In this document: positions 1 to 12,507 of the stretch, piece by piece
How the letters are laid out: each line of letters opens with the position of its first letter
How positions within the stretch are numbered: position 1 is the stretch's first letter
Notes under the pieces: model-generated
What the model was told of the DNA's origin: nothing
Databases searched by the model: none
What the model saw: the letters and a program-made list of their open reading frames with translations, nothing else
Assembly (NCBI RefSeq): GCF_964204645.1
Contig: NC_134027.1
Location: 4,204,485-4,268,484 of the forward strand
Length of the DNA stretch: 64,000 nt
Reading direction: 5' to 3'
DNA from: Tubulanus polymorphus
Lineage: Eukaryota > Nemertea > Palaeonemertea > Tubulaniformes > Tubulanidae
Program-made: the position numbers and the translations under genes

Positions 1-133
1 TCGATGTTTCAGACTGTGATAATGTAAATATCAATACTTAAGTATTTAGGCCTAATTTCTGAAAAAGTTTTCGTATCATGATTTTTTAGCATAATTCAAT
101 TGGCTTCACATGTGTGATACACGTATCTCGTAG

Positions 134-1208
134 GTCGATGGTTTTCTGCTGTACGGTGAGAAAGTTAAACGCGATGGGAAGTGGGGATTGTTCCACGAAC
201 TAGGACATAATTTCCAAGATAAACTGTGGACATGGGATGGCACCAATGAAGTAACAGTTAACATATTCACCTTGCATGCCATGGATGTCATCTGTAATAA
301 GTCACCATGGATACACCCCTGGTTGAAAAAACATATGAACTCGGCTGAAAGTTACCTAAAGGTAAGTAATTAACACTTAATGTCAGCGTTCCCAGAAACC
401 TGTGGTCACAACTGCAGCTATCTCGCATCTTTGTGGTGTGTGGGTGATTTGGTTCTAAATGAAATGTGGTCGGACGCCATGGCGGATCAACTAAAACATA
501 GGGGATTGTAGTTCCTCGGATTTAAAACCTGGGTTGTGATGTCCTGGTGTAGGAGAAATACAAAAATTATATTCGACAATCCGACAATGAGGACCAATGT
601 CGGGGAAATCTGTTCTGATTGTCGGAGACATGGCTTATCATTCGTAGCAATATAGACTCACCCTCGCCTTAACTCAAACATCACAGTACGGTATATTGGA
701 TTTTGTTTCCGTTTTTCATTAGTGACGGTTTCATTAACTTTCGTAATCTTACGCATTTACATTCCTGCCGAACTTGCAATAGGTTTTGATATTTGTCATC
801 ATTATATTTCATTAGGATGGTGCAGATATTGACAAATGGAGAAAGAGTCCTGGTATTGCCTTGATCGTTTACGCCCAATTGGCGCGTGATTTCGGGTGGG
901 ATGCTTACAAAACCATCTTTCTAAAATATAACCTGCTTCCAAAGCGTAAGCATCCAAAGACCCGCGCAGAAAAGGAGAGCCAATGGATAAAACTGTTTTC
1001 CAAGATCGTAAAACGCAATTTGTGCCCACTTTTTGAATTTTGGGGTTGGTCCATAGCGGATAGAATTTCTGCTAAATTGAAGAAATTTGTGCCGTATCTG
1101 CCGAATGACGAAACTACTGAAATAGCACCAGACCGAGCGAGAATTATAGCAACGAAGTATGGCTGTGAATTCCCGGGCGTATCACGCACTAAAAAGGAAG
1201 AATTATAA
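134..1208 (+). CDS. Peptidase M60-like (TCAF-type) gene, last two exons; 5' part outside window
   Basis: Two coding exons, 134-361 and 816-1208, join in phase 0 across a GT-AG intron (acceptor ctcgtag, donor aaggtaagt). The first carries the zinc-peptidase motif HELGHNFQ followed by WTWDGTNEVTVN. This is the gluzincin arrangement of the M60/enhancin-like superfamily: two His on the helix and a downstream Glu as metal ligands. In animals the family includes TRPM8 channel-associated factors (TCAF) and secreted or mucin-targeting M60 proteins. The second exon codes for a helical C-terminal part and ends with a TAA at 1206-1208. The sequence begins inside the gene, so N-terminal domains, signal peptide and full length are unknown. 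The metal ligands appear intact, which favours an active peptidase; this is inference. AATAAA at about 1970 could be its poly(A) signal. Confidence 0.85.
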
Positions 1209-1629
1209 ACATATGATAGACTCTTCTTCATCTTTGTGAAAAATTATTTTACCTTCAGGTTTCAATTAACATTTCAAATGTTGATATATTATTGTAATTG
1301 TGATGAATTCATATCAAGCCTTGTAGAAATTGCGGCATGATTCTTCTACTTATCAGCAGGAACGGTGGTGGATGTTATTGGGATGCATTGAACTTAAACA
1401 TTTGCTGATCTATATGGCGGCTTAGTTTTTCTGGAATCTTCATCAAACGCCAGCGAAATCATTTATGTTACTTAATGTAGTGAGAAACGACTGAATAGTA
1501 TGGTGGCTGATTTGGAACATGCCAATATATCATTCCACCCTTAAAGAAAACGCGCAAAACCAATTTCACCGCGTTTTTTTCGCGTTTTCGTGGATGATGA
1601 AAAAATATTGTTATGTCCGGAATGAGCCT

Positions 1630-1990
1630 CCGTGAAATGGCATCGGTCGAAGCGGGTTTAATTATAGCAACGAAGTATGTTCATGAGCATATCATCCTTT
1701 AGAAACGAGAAATTGTAAATACCTGTAATAATGGTAAATGGTCTTCATCATCGTGTTTGTGAAAGCCTATCGTTTCCAATTGATTTTTTTTCTCGATGCA
1801 GCGGTTGAAACTATCGAAAAATGATTTCCAGTAAGCTTCCTTATGTTACTTTTCAATCAAGTTTCAAATGTAATTTTTCAAGTTGAGACTGTATATAATT
1901 ATTGTATCGGGTATGAAATAATGAAGCCTAGATTGAAAAGGCATTTGTTATGTGAGTTCTTGTTGAAGTAGCAATAAATTATACAGATCT
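1630..1990 (+). repeat. Degenerate copy of the M60 gene's terminal exon and 3' UTR
   Basis: At about 1655 the string aattatagcaacgaagtatg exactly repeats the coding exon at about 1141. The flanks are weakly similar on both sides (a cgagcg/cgaagcgg stretch before, a tttcaaatgt...attattgta stretch after). It carries no open reading frame and looks like the remnant of a small local duplication. It could equally lie inside the 3' UTR of the upstream gene, since AATAAA follows at about 1970. Confidence 0.45.
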
Positions 1991-2465
1991 CGGCATTTTT
2001 ACACGTTTACTTTTGAGTCTTTGGTCATCACCAGCCAATATTTACACCATTAGAGCACGTATGTCTCCGTTTCATTTTCCCTGGGAACGAAATAATCCTC
2101 ACGTTCAAACGAAATCCTTTTTTTAATGGTAGGCAATTCCCCCTGACCCCTGAATCCGTGGAGCTGGTCAAAAAGATTATTAATGATATCAGGGCCGATC
2201 TCGTGACTACCGTAGTTTAATATCCATTAATCCTTCTAATCTACGTAACTAAACCTGTATTTATGGAAAGTAGCCCAATTATGGTATGATTCTCATCTCG
2301 TCACATGAAATAAGTTGATTCTTACAGAATGCTATCTGGACCCAACATATGATATGTAATTGCGGATCGATCGCGGATTTGGAATCATAGAATTAAGTCT
2401 AACACCCAAATGAAGTATCCCCCTCCAAGATAGAATCAGTAAAGTAGATACCCAAATGTAATAAC

Positions 2466-2496
2466 CATGGACGTATAAATAGTTTATACGTCCATG
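2466..2496. repeat. Perfect 14-bp inverted repeat (hairpin)
   Basis: catggacgtataaa at 2466-2479 is followed by a 3-nt spacer and its exact reverse complement at 2483-2496. It sits about 260 bp upstream of the GPCR start codon in otherwise non-coding AT-rich DNA (1209-2760), where I see no gene. Confidence 0.85.
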
Positions 2497-2760
2497 TGAT
2501 AACTGATCGTTGCAAACGCTCCATACAATTCGAATTCGTATTGCAATCCAACAACCAATAACTATAGTTTAAAACGCATAGCCACATTACAATGGTTCAA
2601 TCAGCCTAAGCGCTAATTTTGATGTGATGAATTTTTGAATTCTATAATGGATACAGGGTTTTGTTGGACACGCTTTTTAGTAGAGTAATGATGTTTTACA
2701 CATATAAGTTTATGAAACATTCTATTCGTATACAAATTATATATTATTTGACGCGTATAA

Positions 2761-4695
2761 ATGAGCAGTTGCTGCGTTGTCAATGTACATAAATTAAGTA
2801 CGTGGTATCTTAGACCCAAGAGCATATTTCTTACACGACACGATATGGAGGAGACACAAGCTTTGTCTGTGCGCATCATCTTATACATCAGCATTTTAGG
2901 ATGCTGGGCCATCTTGTCGGTTTTCAGTAATTTTCTTATATTAGCGGCCGTCATCCGAAACAAGAAGATGCAAACAGCGACAAACATTCTTATCTGTAAT
3001 TTGGCAGTCAGTGATATCATACTTGCGAGTTTGGTAATCCCACAAGAACTACATGATTTGAAACAAACAGAACATTACGATAAAGGTATGTCAACTTTCA
3101 AAAATATCATACTTCAATAAATGCGGAACATAAATGGAACATAAATCAAAATCGTTGTACATTGAATACATGCTTAGATATGATTGATTTCAAAATAAGC
3201 GTTCGAAGTGCCGATGTTGTTTCCTCTTTTCAAAGAGAAAAATCATCTAAGTTTTATTTCAGAACTTTTTTGTTGATAATTTTTTCGTTTTTAAAAGATT
3301 TGTGTTCTAAAGCTATGGTGGCTGATTCGGGGCCCATGTAAAAAGAAAACAGCACAAACGTTGCAAATTTTTTTTTTTTACAGAGGTCTAAAAGTCGTTT
3401 TATCGCGCAATTAAACCGATGCATAGTGTATAAAAGTTTCGGTGTCAACGGGTAAATCGTTACTTTCATGTACGTGCACACGTACCGATACCGGTTCGAC
3501 GAACGACAGTCACCCGTCTGCGTCGGGTTAAAACGCGATCTCATTACTATCCGGAACAACTTCCTGATGGCCATTTATTAATTTCCTGTAGCTTGTTATT
3601 TCCCAACGATGTCCTTCATGTAGGATGAGATCTAATTACAGAAACAAGGGGACTAAAGTCGGTTATCGCAATCATAATCAACCTTTGACCATTTTGTGAT
3701 TTCATTGCTTTCAACGAAATCTGATACTTCGGAATAAGTGGAGAGATCATAATCAATTTGTATTTCTCGTTGCAGGACAATTGTTCTGTGTCGCTGGTAA
3801 CTATCTAATTATCGTGTGCATCGCAAGTTCTGTGTATTGTATGGTGGCTGTGGCGTATGACCGATACAGAATGGTTAAGAAAAACAGTGCCCACCAAGCC
3901 ATTAGCAAAGAATTAACTAAATCACATCTTATCATTATAATTTTTTTCACGTGGTTCATCGCCATTCTAATTGCGATTCCAACTTTGTTCGAATATCGGC
4001 TTCAAACCTCCCAAGCAGACAAAACAGAGAACTCTACGTCTAATGGAACTTTTCTGTCTTGTAACAGTGAGGGAACCTCATATTGGTTTAAAGTTGCTAA
4101 CATATTGGCCATATTTTGCGTCTGTTACGTGATACCTTTAACGCTGATAAGTTGGTTTTACGGTAACCTGGTGTATTTTCTATGTAAACGGGAAGGAGAT
4201 ACGTTGGCAAATACGACAGCCGCAACATCGACGTCAAGAAATAAACGACGACTCGATATTGCCAAAATGCTTATCATCGTGACAGTGACGTTTGCTCTGA
4301 GTTGGCTGCCATATTTTGTAATCTTTATCATCGAGGTAAAAAGGACAAATCAGAATTTAGAATATGAAATGATGACCAGTCGAATATTATCCATTTGATG
4401 AATAATTTGCGACCTATCAAAAACCATTAATCTCCGCAATTGTTCATGTCTATTTTGATTTCCTTTATTGTAGGAGGTATTCGGATTAGATGATAGCGAA
4501 GAAGCAGATGGAGCGCTGAATCTTTTCCGAATCGCTTTAACAGCGTTTAGTTCGTCTTATAACGTGTTCATTTATGCGCGCTTTAACTCGGCCTTCCGAA
4601 ACGAATTCAAGTTGTTACTTTCCTGTCGTTGTTGTTACAAGCCACCAAGAGTTTCTCCAATACCTGGAACAAGTGGGGCTCCACTTGAAACATAA
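2761..4695 (+). CDS. Class A (rhodopsin-like) G-protein-coupled receptor
   Basis: Three exons, 2761-3085, 3776-4335 and 4474-4695, splice in frame to about 368 residues. An alternative start at 2845 (MEETQAL) would give 340. Exon 1 holds TM1 and TM2 (NLAVSD motif). Exon 2 holds TM3 with a DRY box (VAYDRYR), the extracellular-loop cysteine pair (FCVAG and FLSCNS), N-glycosylation sites NST and NGT before the loop-2 cysteine, TM5 with its proline, and TM6 with FALSWLP, a CWxP variant. Exon 3 holds TM7 with NVFIY in place of NPxxY, then a Cys-rich tail (SCRCC) that could be palmitoylated. All seven helices are present, so it looks functional at the plasma membrane. The general look is of a peptide- or amine-type orphan; the ligand cannot be told. 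Loss of the TM7 proline is the notable deviation. Confidence 0.9.
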
Positions 4696-4859
4696 CAATA
4701 GAGTGCGTCTTCACACCATGTACAGATGACTGTACCTTACTTAACGAACAACGCAAAAACTTTTTGAATTTGAATACCTTTAATACCCTTGATATTCTGA
4801 AAAACCCAACGGTCAACTTAGCTAAATTCATTAAGACCGGCTTAGATGTATATAGATCC

Positions 4860-5090
4860 CTCCAATAGTATATATAGTACTGTAAATAGTTGATGTATAT
4901 AATAGTATATATAGTATTGTAAATAGTTGATGTATATATATATATATTTCGTTACGTTTTCATTCTCTAAATTTTAATCACTTCAGTGTTGTTTTGTAGA
5001 TATTTGTATATACATGTGTAATAGTTTTCCTCCATATACCATGGAAATGGTTGGAGTGTAAATAAATCGTAATCGTAATCGTAATCAGAA
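4860..5090. repeat. AT-rich tandem duplication and (cgtaat)n microsatellite in GPCR 3' flank
   Basis: Two near-identical units of about 37 bp, built around aatagtatatatagta and gtaaatagttgatgtatata, lie in tandem at about 4867-4938 and run into a (ta)n tract. At 5061-5087 an aataaa hexamer is followed directly by (tcgtaa)n. The hexamer is a plausible poly(A) signal for the GPCR gene. From 5090 to 5645 I see no coding signal. Confidence 0.7.
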
Positions 5091-5645
5091 ACAATATCAA
5101 CATCCATCGTTCCATATATTCAAATTACGCGTAACTCTGTTGTTGTACGTGTATTTCAATGCATGATATGTACTTCCAAAACTAATTTCACTTATTTCAA
5201 GAGAGATTTAATTACAGTTTTCCCTTCTGCCTTAACATGTTTAATTCTGACCACAAACCCGATCCTGTACTATACAATTGAAGTGAATATACGAATTATG
5301 AAACGAAAATGAAGCAGATAATGTTAAGTAATGATTGGTGAGGCATAGTTCAGTATTCATACATTTTTTTCATCAGTTGCGTTGAGCGAACACAAAGATA
5401 CGATAATATAATTTATATGATTCTTATTTAAGTAATTGATGATTCGAATAGTAAGTACATTTCATCATCGTATTCGCTTTACGTACATGATACATTTGAT
5501 ATAATTTCTCATACACGAAGGTACACCGCTTTCAGGAGCAACATGTTTAGGAACAATGATTATGTGATTTAATCGGAAATATACAAGTGTAGTATACCAA
5601 AGTAACTGAGACTTTACGTAATTCTTCGGTTTAACCACGATATTT

Positions 5646-6937
5646 CTACCATCTCTTTCCAATGGAAAATGTCATAACATCTTTATCATTAGTGAATTCA
5701 GTTTGCCAGTCCAGGTGGATGAACTCTTTTCTAAGTTCGGTGAGCCTTGAACGCGCAACCTGATATTTCGGCGATCCGTAGTACTGAAACACTGGAGTTA
5801 AATCGCCTATCTTGATTTTCGCAGCTTCCCTGATAATACCCGTAAAGTGGACATCATCGACCCAGAAATATTTTGTACGCAGCGCCACGCCTATAAGCTT
5901 TACGAGAGTTCGCATATCTAATAAGAAACCCAGCCCGGAACAATAATCAGGATAGAAATCGCCGGCATACTCCCCTCTGGTAACAATCCATTTCCCTCGC
6001 GCTCGGAAAACGGGACTTCCATGCATAACACGGCATAGAATAGGTGGCGGGTTACCGGGGTGTCTTCTGAAATGTAACCGCAATGTTCGACTCAATCTCG
6101 GTACATTCACGAAGACATCGTCATCGGTTTTCACCACGTATTTAATGTGCGCGCAGTTTTTCTCGATCCAACTCATCGCTGCTAATCCTTTCATTGTTAG
6201 ATTTCTGTAATGTTCAACAAAAGATAACTGTACGATATCTTCGTATTCGGCCATCTCCTGGCGCAACCGACTTTCTTCGCTTTCATTCAAATCGACTTTA
6301 CCGATAAAAAACACTATTCTAAATCTATATTCATGTTGATCAGCTATCCGTGCCCAGGTATTGCGAACATACTGACGTCGTTCCCAATTTCTAACGGCTG
6401 TATGAATGTAGGATAAAAAATGCAGGCTTGACGGACAAATCCTGTTCACCTGGACGTCTCTGACTATTCTAATACATAACATATCGTCAGCATACGGCAT
6501 ACTTAAAAAACAGCTATCGTTGATTTTTGGCGCAGTTGTATTCTTCGCTAAAACTTTATTTACACCATGTCTGCCAACAGTCGTTCTCGTATTGAGAGAA
6601 TCGTCCACTTCATTCGTCAACGAATCGACTTGTGAATTATCACGTACTAAGTCCCGGAAATCCTTTGAATCGTTAACATAACGATAACGTTTTCAATCTT
6701 CTCCTTAACAGTCTTAATTCTGTCGATGATATCATTCGTAATCACCGATTTTCGGGTTTTTGAGACAGCGGCGAGTTCACTTACTAAGTCAAGTAACGTA
6801 GATTCATCGGAATCTATGAGACGCGTTGATTTTCTATCATTATCGCGAAATCTAAGCTGTAACACGGTAAATATCAGGAGGGTAAATGCTGATAGATAAC
6901 AAATAAGATACCTCCATCGGCGAAATTTAAAAACCAT
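5646..6937 (-). CDS. Beta-1,3-galactosyltransferase-like GT31 protein, with an apparent 1-nt frameshift
   Basis: Two minus-strand open frames belong together. The first (start 6937, open to 6650) begins MVFKFRRWRYLICYLSAF, a basic cytosolic end followed by one membrane segment, as in a type II Golgi enzyme, then a stem region. The second, open from about 6695 down to the TAG at 5646, carries the GT31 catalytic domain: RRQYVRNTWA, FFIGK, then KTDDDVFVN, the DxD metal/UDP-sugar site, and WVDDVHFTGI where the family usually has (E/D)DV. The frames overlap between about 6650 and 6695 and differ by one base, so a single indel there would make one protein of about 430 residues. No intron of credible length fits. 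It may be an assembly error, a polymorphism or a recent pseudogene. Members add galactose or GlcNAc in beta-1,3 linkage in the Golgi; the acceptor is unknown. Confidence 0.8.
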
Positions 6938-7569
6938 AGTCCTAACAGTTCAATTCGGCGAGATACGTATTATTTAGAACTTATTCCTGAAAATGCATCG
7001 ATCCAAATCGAACACGCGTTGTATATGTACCGTATGTCAATGGACACGTATGGGCAAAACTTGTGACATGTGATTTAGGACAATCTAACCATGTGACCAT
7101 GACATTAATTAGTAGGGGCTGTGCATAAAGGTTCCAACGCAGATTTTCCCCGACGGCACACATGCAATGTATTCTTGGTCATATTGGCGCAAAACGGGTG
7201 CCGCTCGCACTCGACGGCCGATATGTGATCAATTGAATATTTTCAAAACAATAAATATCAAGTGATTAACTGACGTATTTACATCTGGTGTTCTGAACGC
7301 CCTCGAAGACTACATCAACAATCACTTATCGATCTTATCAAATGTTTAATCTATTTTATTATGGTATGTACCGGGTAATTGATATATACATGCAGATATA
7401 AGATACAGCATACATTTAGTTTGCAAGTTATTTTCTAGTGATATGTCTTGAAACTTCCATCCCTAGTGCGACGGATGTACTCATTTTCCAACCTTTCAAC
7501 AAATTTCTTCGGATATATGAGTTTTTTTTTTAAATAATATCTTATCCAACAATAACTCAGGTATACGCG

Positions 7570-10500
7570 TTATTCAGCCTTTTCAGAAGTTGTTGAGCAA
7601 TTCATCACCAGTTGAAGGAATGTAGTAACTTTGTCTGAGAAATATAAACCAAACATATAACACAAAATACTAGTGAATGTAGTCAGTTTAGAAGAATACG
7701 ATTTGGGAGAGATGAAATATTTGAAGATATATTTTTATGAACTCACCACAGCCAGGAATCTGCAGTTTGAAGTATACAAACGGAATATAAAAAATTATTC
7801 CACCGATAACGAATATAAACGCATACAAAAGTTCAATCTGTGGATCTTGCACAATCGGGGCGATGACGAGATATAATGAAATAAGTAGCATGATGACAGC
7901 AATAGGAATTGGACACTGAAAATAGTACAGAAAACATAGCAACTGATATTGTGCATCTGTTCTCCTAGAAATTCTCAAAAATATGCATATATCAGCGTAA
8001 GCATTTCAGCGCGTATATTATCTAACATTTAAATATAAATGTACTTAGATAAGAACATTGAAAACAAACAGATCTTTCCGAATTTCGCACACGTATATTT
8101 CAGTCTATCCATACCTTGTAAGGCCTGTGTACATCTTTCATCGTGTATCTGAGAACCAGAAACGCGATCATTGTCAGACCGTAAAACAACCATGCAGTAA
8201 AACTTAAGAAATCGATCAATGTGAAAATATCTCCAGGTATCACCATTATTATTGCAATAATTGTCTGAAAAATAGATGGTGAAACTTTAAAATCAAAAAT
8301 CTTATGTCGTATTTCGTTTCAGCATTTAAAAAGGTTTTCCAAACATTAGTTAATAGACCTTTACGGAGAAGCTCAACTTTCACTGAGAAAATATGACATT
8401 AGACGAAAACAATTTCATAAGTACTTATGAGGGCACTGTTTTTTATCGGGCTGATTTAGTTGAACATAAGTCGAAGGCTATTTCTCTGGTTTATTGCAAA
8501 ATATCAAGAATATCCATCGTTCAAAAAGTTCATCGAATTTAAACAACGAAATCTAGCGCTTGACAATCATAATCTGAAACGAACATTGAATGGTATACAT
8601 GTAAATGTATATTTACCGTAAATACGAGAGATGGTAACGGTGTGAGTTGTTTGACATGAACCATAGATAATATATCCATAAGATGACCCTTTCGTGCTGC
8701 AGCGAATATCAATCTGAAAATAATCTCTATAAATATTCTAAACGAGAACGACAAATTCTGAAAAAATTAGATTAATTTATTGATTAGGACTTGAATAATA
8801 CACTATGTGCAGGATCCAGAAAAGAATTATTGGGAATGAAGGACCCTACCTGGCACGGCAAAATATTGATCCATTACACGCTCCAAATGTTGACATTGCT
8901 ACTGATAGCGGAATAACCCATACAAATGAGCCAAGCACATCTTTTCCCCATGTCTGAATAAAGATCATAAACATTTATATACAATTTTAAGCATAGTTCA
9001 CTACGTTTTCTCTGACATTAACCTGATCCTCCAAAAGCGTTTTGCATCTGACCGGGAACTTACCACAGCAACAGCAGTTGATCCTAAAACCTCTTCTTTA
9101 GACATGACGGAGAAATAAGATACATTCACGAGCAAATAAATAACCGTCACCAGTGGAATTGCTATCATTAAAGCACGAGGAAGATTCCTACAGAGAAATA
9201 CCAAAAAAAAGATCATTTTGAAGTTGGAGTCTGATTTAAATGTATCCATTTTTGTCGTAGATTTCTTTCTGACTCGAACGCGCTTAATTCAGTATCCACT
9301 GGGCTGTTGGATACGTGATTTCATTCAATCAAACGCTAGGAAGTCTGTTGTCACTTACTTCTCTGGATTCTTCATTTCCTCAGTAACGAAGTTCAGGTTA
9401 TTCCTAAAGAAAGAAATGACCTAATTATCATCTCTGTTTGTCTACGTTGTTACAAGGAATTTTTTCTTGGAAGCAATATTGTGGTTCTCCTACCATCCAC
9501 CATAGGCCCATAGGCCACTGTAGAACGCTAAGGCTATGGATGTAGGATTAGTGCTTGAATCTTTGAAACCTTCTGCCAAATACTGGGTATTTCCTATGAA
9601 TGAATATCGATATATAATGCACCACTTGTCCAAAAACTCGTTAAGGGCCCTTGTGACATAAGTATTTTTTCAGAAGGTGGATAATTATTTTGTATGCTAT
9701 CTAAACGAAGTACAGTTCTACGCCATATGCAATTGCTCCCAGCTAACTCAAACTGATTTCCTTTAACATTTCGTTTTCAAATTACAGTCAAATTGGTTCC
9801 GCCTGTAAAACGCTACCAAACACACCTTGTGCCATTTTTACAATTCCACCAACGGCAATGATGATTAGTGCAATAACCTTTGCTATCGTGAATACAACTT
9901 GCACTCTGGCCGCTAACCGTATACTGTATGCGTTGATAGACGACACTGTCACTGAAATAACAGCAAAAGAATACACAAACAAGCACTTGACAAATAGATA
10001 TTGGAAAAAAATCCAGTATTTAAGGAAATATTTTTTGGTCAAATTCCATGCATCATTCAATAGATACTTCTTCCAGCGAAACAAACTTACAAATACACGT
10101 AATGCTTATCGACTTCACAATGAACACCGGTGGGCCACAGTCGTCGAAAAATGGCGCAGAAACATAAGATGCAAATGCCAATGCCACTACAGCGAAGGAT
10201 GATGGGTCCAAAATGATAACAGAAATCCAGGAGTACAAAAATGCTGGAATGGGGCCTATAAACTTGTGTAGCGGGCCAAACGCGTCGTACAAATATGCGT
10301 ATTCACATCCTGACTTCGTTATTAAAGTTCCCAGTTCGGCATAAACTAATGAACCTGTATATTATAGAAACAAAACTTCACATTAAGAATCCATCGATTG
10401 AATCTTAAAAAGAGAGTAAGATGATTTCATGAAGTGTCCTGACCCAGCATAGATATGATTCCACATCCAAACCATATACATAAACTCGATGCAACTGAGC

Positions 10501-11260
10501 CGGCTTTAGTTATTACTCCAGTTGGCGATATGAAGATTCCAGACCCTGTAGTAATAACAAACTACGTCATACATTTTCTGACAAAAATCTAGTAGATGTA
10601 TAGAAAATGCCTAGTAGTTCTAATATCTGGTGCTCATTACTATTTGATGCTATATATTTCTAATCACTTTGCATATACGTATCTTGGAATACCTACCAAT
10701 CATAGTACCGACAATTAAGGACACACCGCTAATAAGACCAACTTCTTTCTTTAGGGCGATAGGTTCATTTGATTGCAGTTCCTCATTTTTCATGGGTTCT
10801 GATTCAGACTTGAATGGGCGTAGTCGTGTTCCGTTTCCCCCGTTTATATCATTTTGAGACTCGGCATTACAACCTAAGTAATAAATATTTATTAATCCAA
10901 TGTATAAGAATTTAAGGAATTTGTTATGTGATATCGTAAATTATACTCATTATTTATATCAAAAAAGGGAAATATTGTTCTAAATACCGAAAGATTCGTG
11001 ATATATACATATATAATCATTACGCAACTACATCAGTTTCGAATTTTGATAATGCTTATAATAATAATAATAATAATAATAATTTGTTTTCTTATAGAGC
11101 ACACTCCTACGAAGTGTAAAAAGTGCGCTCTACATCAGTATCATACTTATCATTTACATCATCAGGCTATACATCAATTCTGAAACGAATATATCCGTCA
11201 ATTCGCCGGAAAAATACCTTCGTTATCCCGACCACCAGTTTCTGGAAGATCAACAGCCAT
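7570..11260 (-). CDS. SLC7 (LAT/y+LAT-type) amino-acid transporter light chain, copy A
   Basis: Thirteen exons: 11218-11260, 10697-10873, 10444-10545, 10091-10354, 9826-9951, 9494-9593, 9359-9403, 9064-9187, 8850-8953, 8617-8713, 8115-8264, 7747-7915 and 7570-7634. They join in phase to 521 residues, a normal length for the family. The start [14 protein letters not shown] is shared with copy B. TM1 has GLISGVS...GTMIGSGIF, the unwound substrate-binding GSGIF turn of APC transporters. FFDDCGPP, between the third and fourth helices, carries the cysteine that in SLC7A5-11 proteins forms a disulfide with the SLC3 heavy chain (4F2hc or rBAT). [17 protein letters not shown] is the TM6 signature. 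The protein should be a plasma-membrane exchanger of large neutral or cationic amino acids; substrate is not decidable. Copy A differs from B in TM8 (NGSIFCRAR against NGSTFSGAR). No SLC3 partner lies in the window. Confidence 0.93.
11059..11083. repeat. (aat)n microsatellite in intron 1 of transporter copy A
   Basis: About eight units of aat/ata between exon 2 (10697-10873) and exon 1 (11218-11260). The corresponding intron of copy B has no such tract. Confidence 0.9.
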
Positions 11261-12507
11261 CTCAGAACCTAGGAGGTCTCTAGACATCTAGTCACTGATG
11301 ATTCTCAAATCAGTCTGCAGTACTAGTATGGAAAAGTGCCGCGAATGGGCGGGTCCCTAATAAAGGGTCATGCCGGTTATCAAATATTCAACAGCCTCTT
11401 GATTATTCTCATTCTATGTAAATATCTCTCTCTCTCTCGAAAAAAACAAACGTACTTGAAAGTTCAGTGCAAACCATTTTTGACTATATACTGCCAGTTT
11501 TCAAAAGAGAAAAGCGAAATGTCTTATCATAGATAACAAAATTAAAAATGCACACATTAAGAAAGAGAAAGGATGAAAGTTGAAATAAATTTCAGGAAAA
11601 CTTGTATAGCAGGCATGTTTCTGTAGTGAATCTGTGAGCAAAACGACTGTTTTCTTTGTCCCAAGAATTTTTATGCATATGTGTGACATTTACGTACGTG
11701 TGTATGTATACAGGGCTGTCGTTTTTATTCGAGTGTATGGCCGAACTCATTTTAAAAAATACACTTGACTTGAATGGCATGCATTGTATTGGCAAGCGAA
11801 TTACGTTAACTCTTCGATGATCGAATTATTTGTTACGTGGTTCAATCTCCATTTAACGATAGAAACGATAAGAATGAGTTGAGTCTCACAATATATACAT
11901 TTCGATCCTCGACATAACAAGAACAATCTAATCTGTGTTATTTAGAAACGTCTATTGTATTCATGTAAAAACAACATATTATACATATTCGGTTAGAATC
12001 AATGATTAGTATTTTTATTTTTGATCACCAGATCGATGTCATGAAAGCTCACACGTCCATATACACAGATTTTCAAGCGAAGTCATGCATACTTAGTTCA
12101 TTTACTCCAGTTAGCCGCTCGCACCCGACGGTGAATATGACGCGCTGTGACGTTTCATCAAGCACAGTCAATAGAATTTATGCTTCAAAATGTTAAATAT
12201 CACTCATCAAAGTGATTTACTGACATATTTGGTGTATTCGGAACGTGCCCGGAGACTTCAACATTAATCTCTATCAATCTTAACAAATGTTTAATATATT
12301 CCAGTATGGTAATTGATATACATGCAAATATAAAATACAGCCTATATATGTATATATAATTTAGTTGGTCATTTCTTATTCATAGGCGTTAAAAGGAGAG
12401 CTTTCAGTCCAGTTAGACTTTTATTCACCCTTTCTCAAAATTTTTCAAATATATGAGTTTTTTTAATGATATCTTATCCAACAATAACTGAGAGTAAGGT
12501 ATACGCG

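Noticed and set aside
3254-3574. Minus-strand frame in intron 1 of the GPCR
   Set aside because: Low-complexity Lys run and no splice or homology support.
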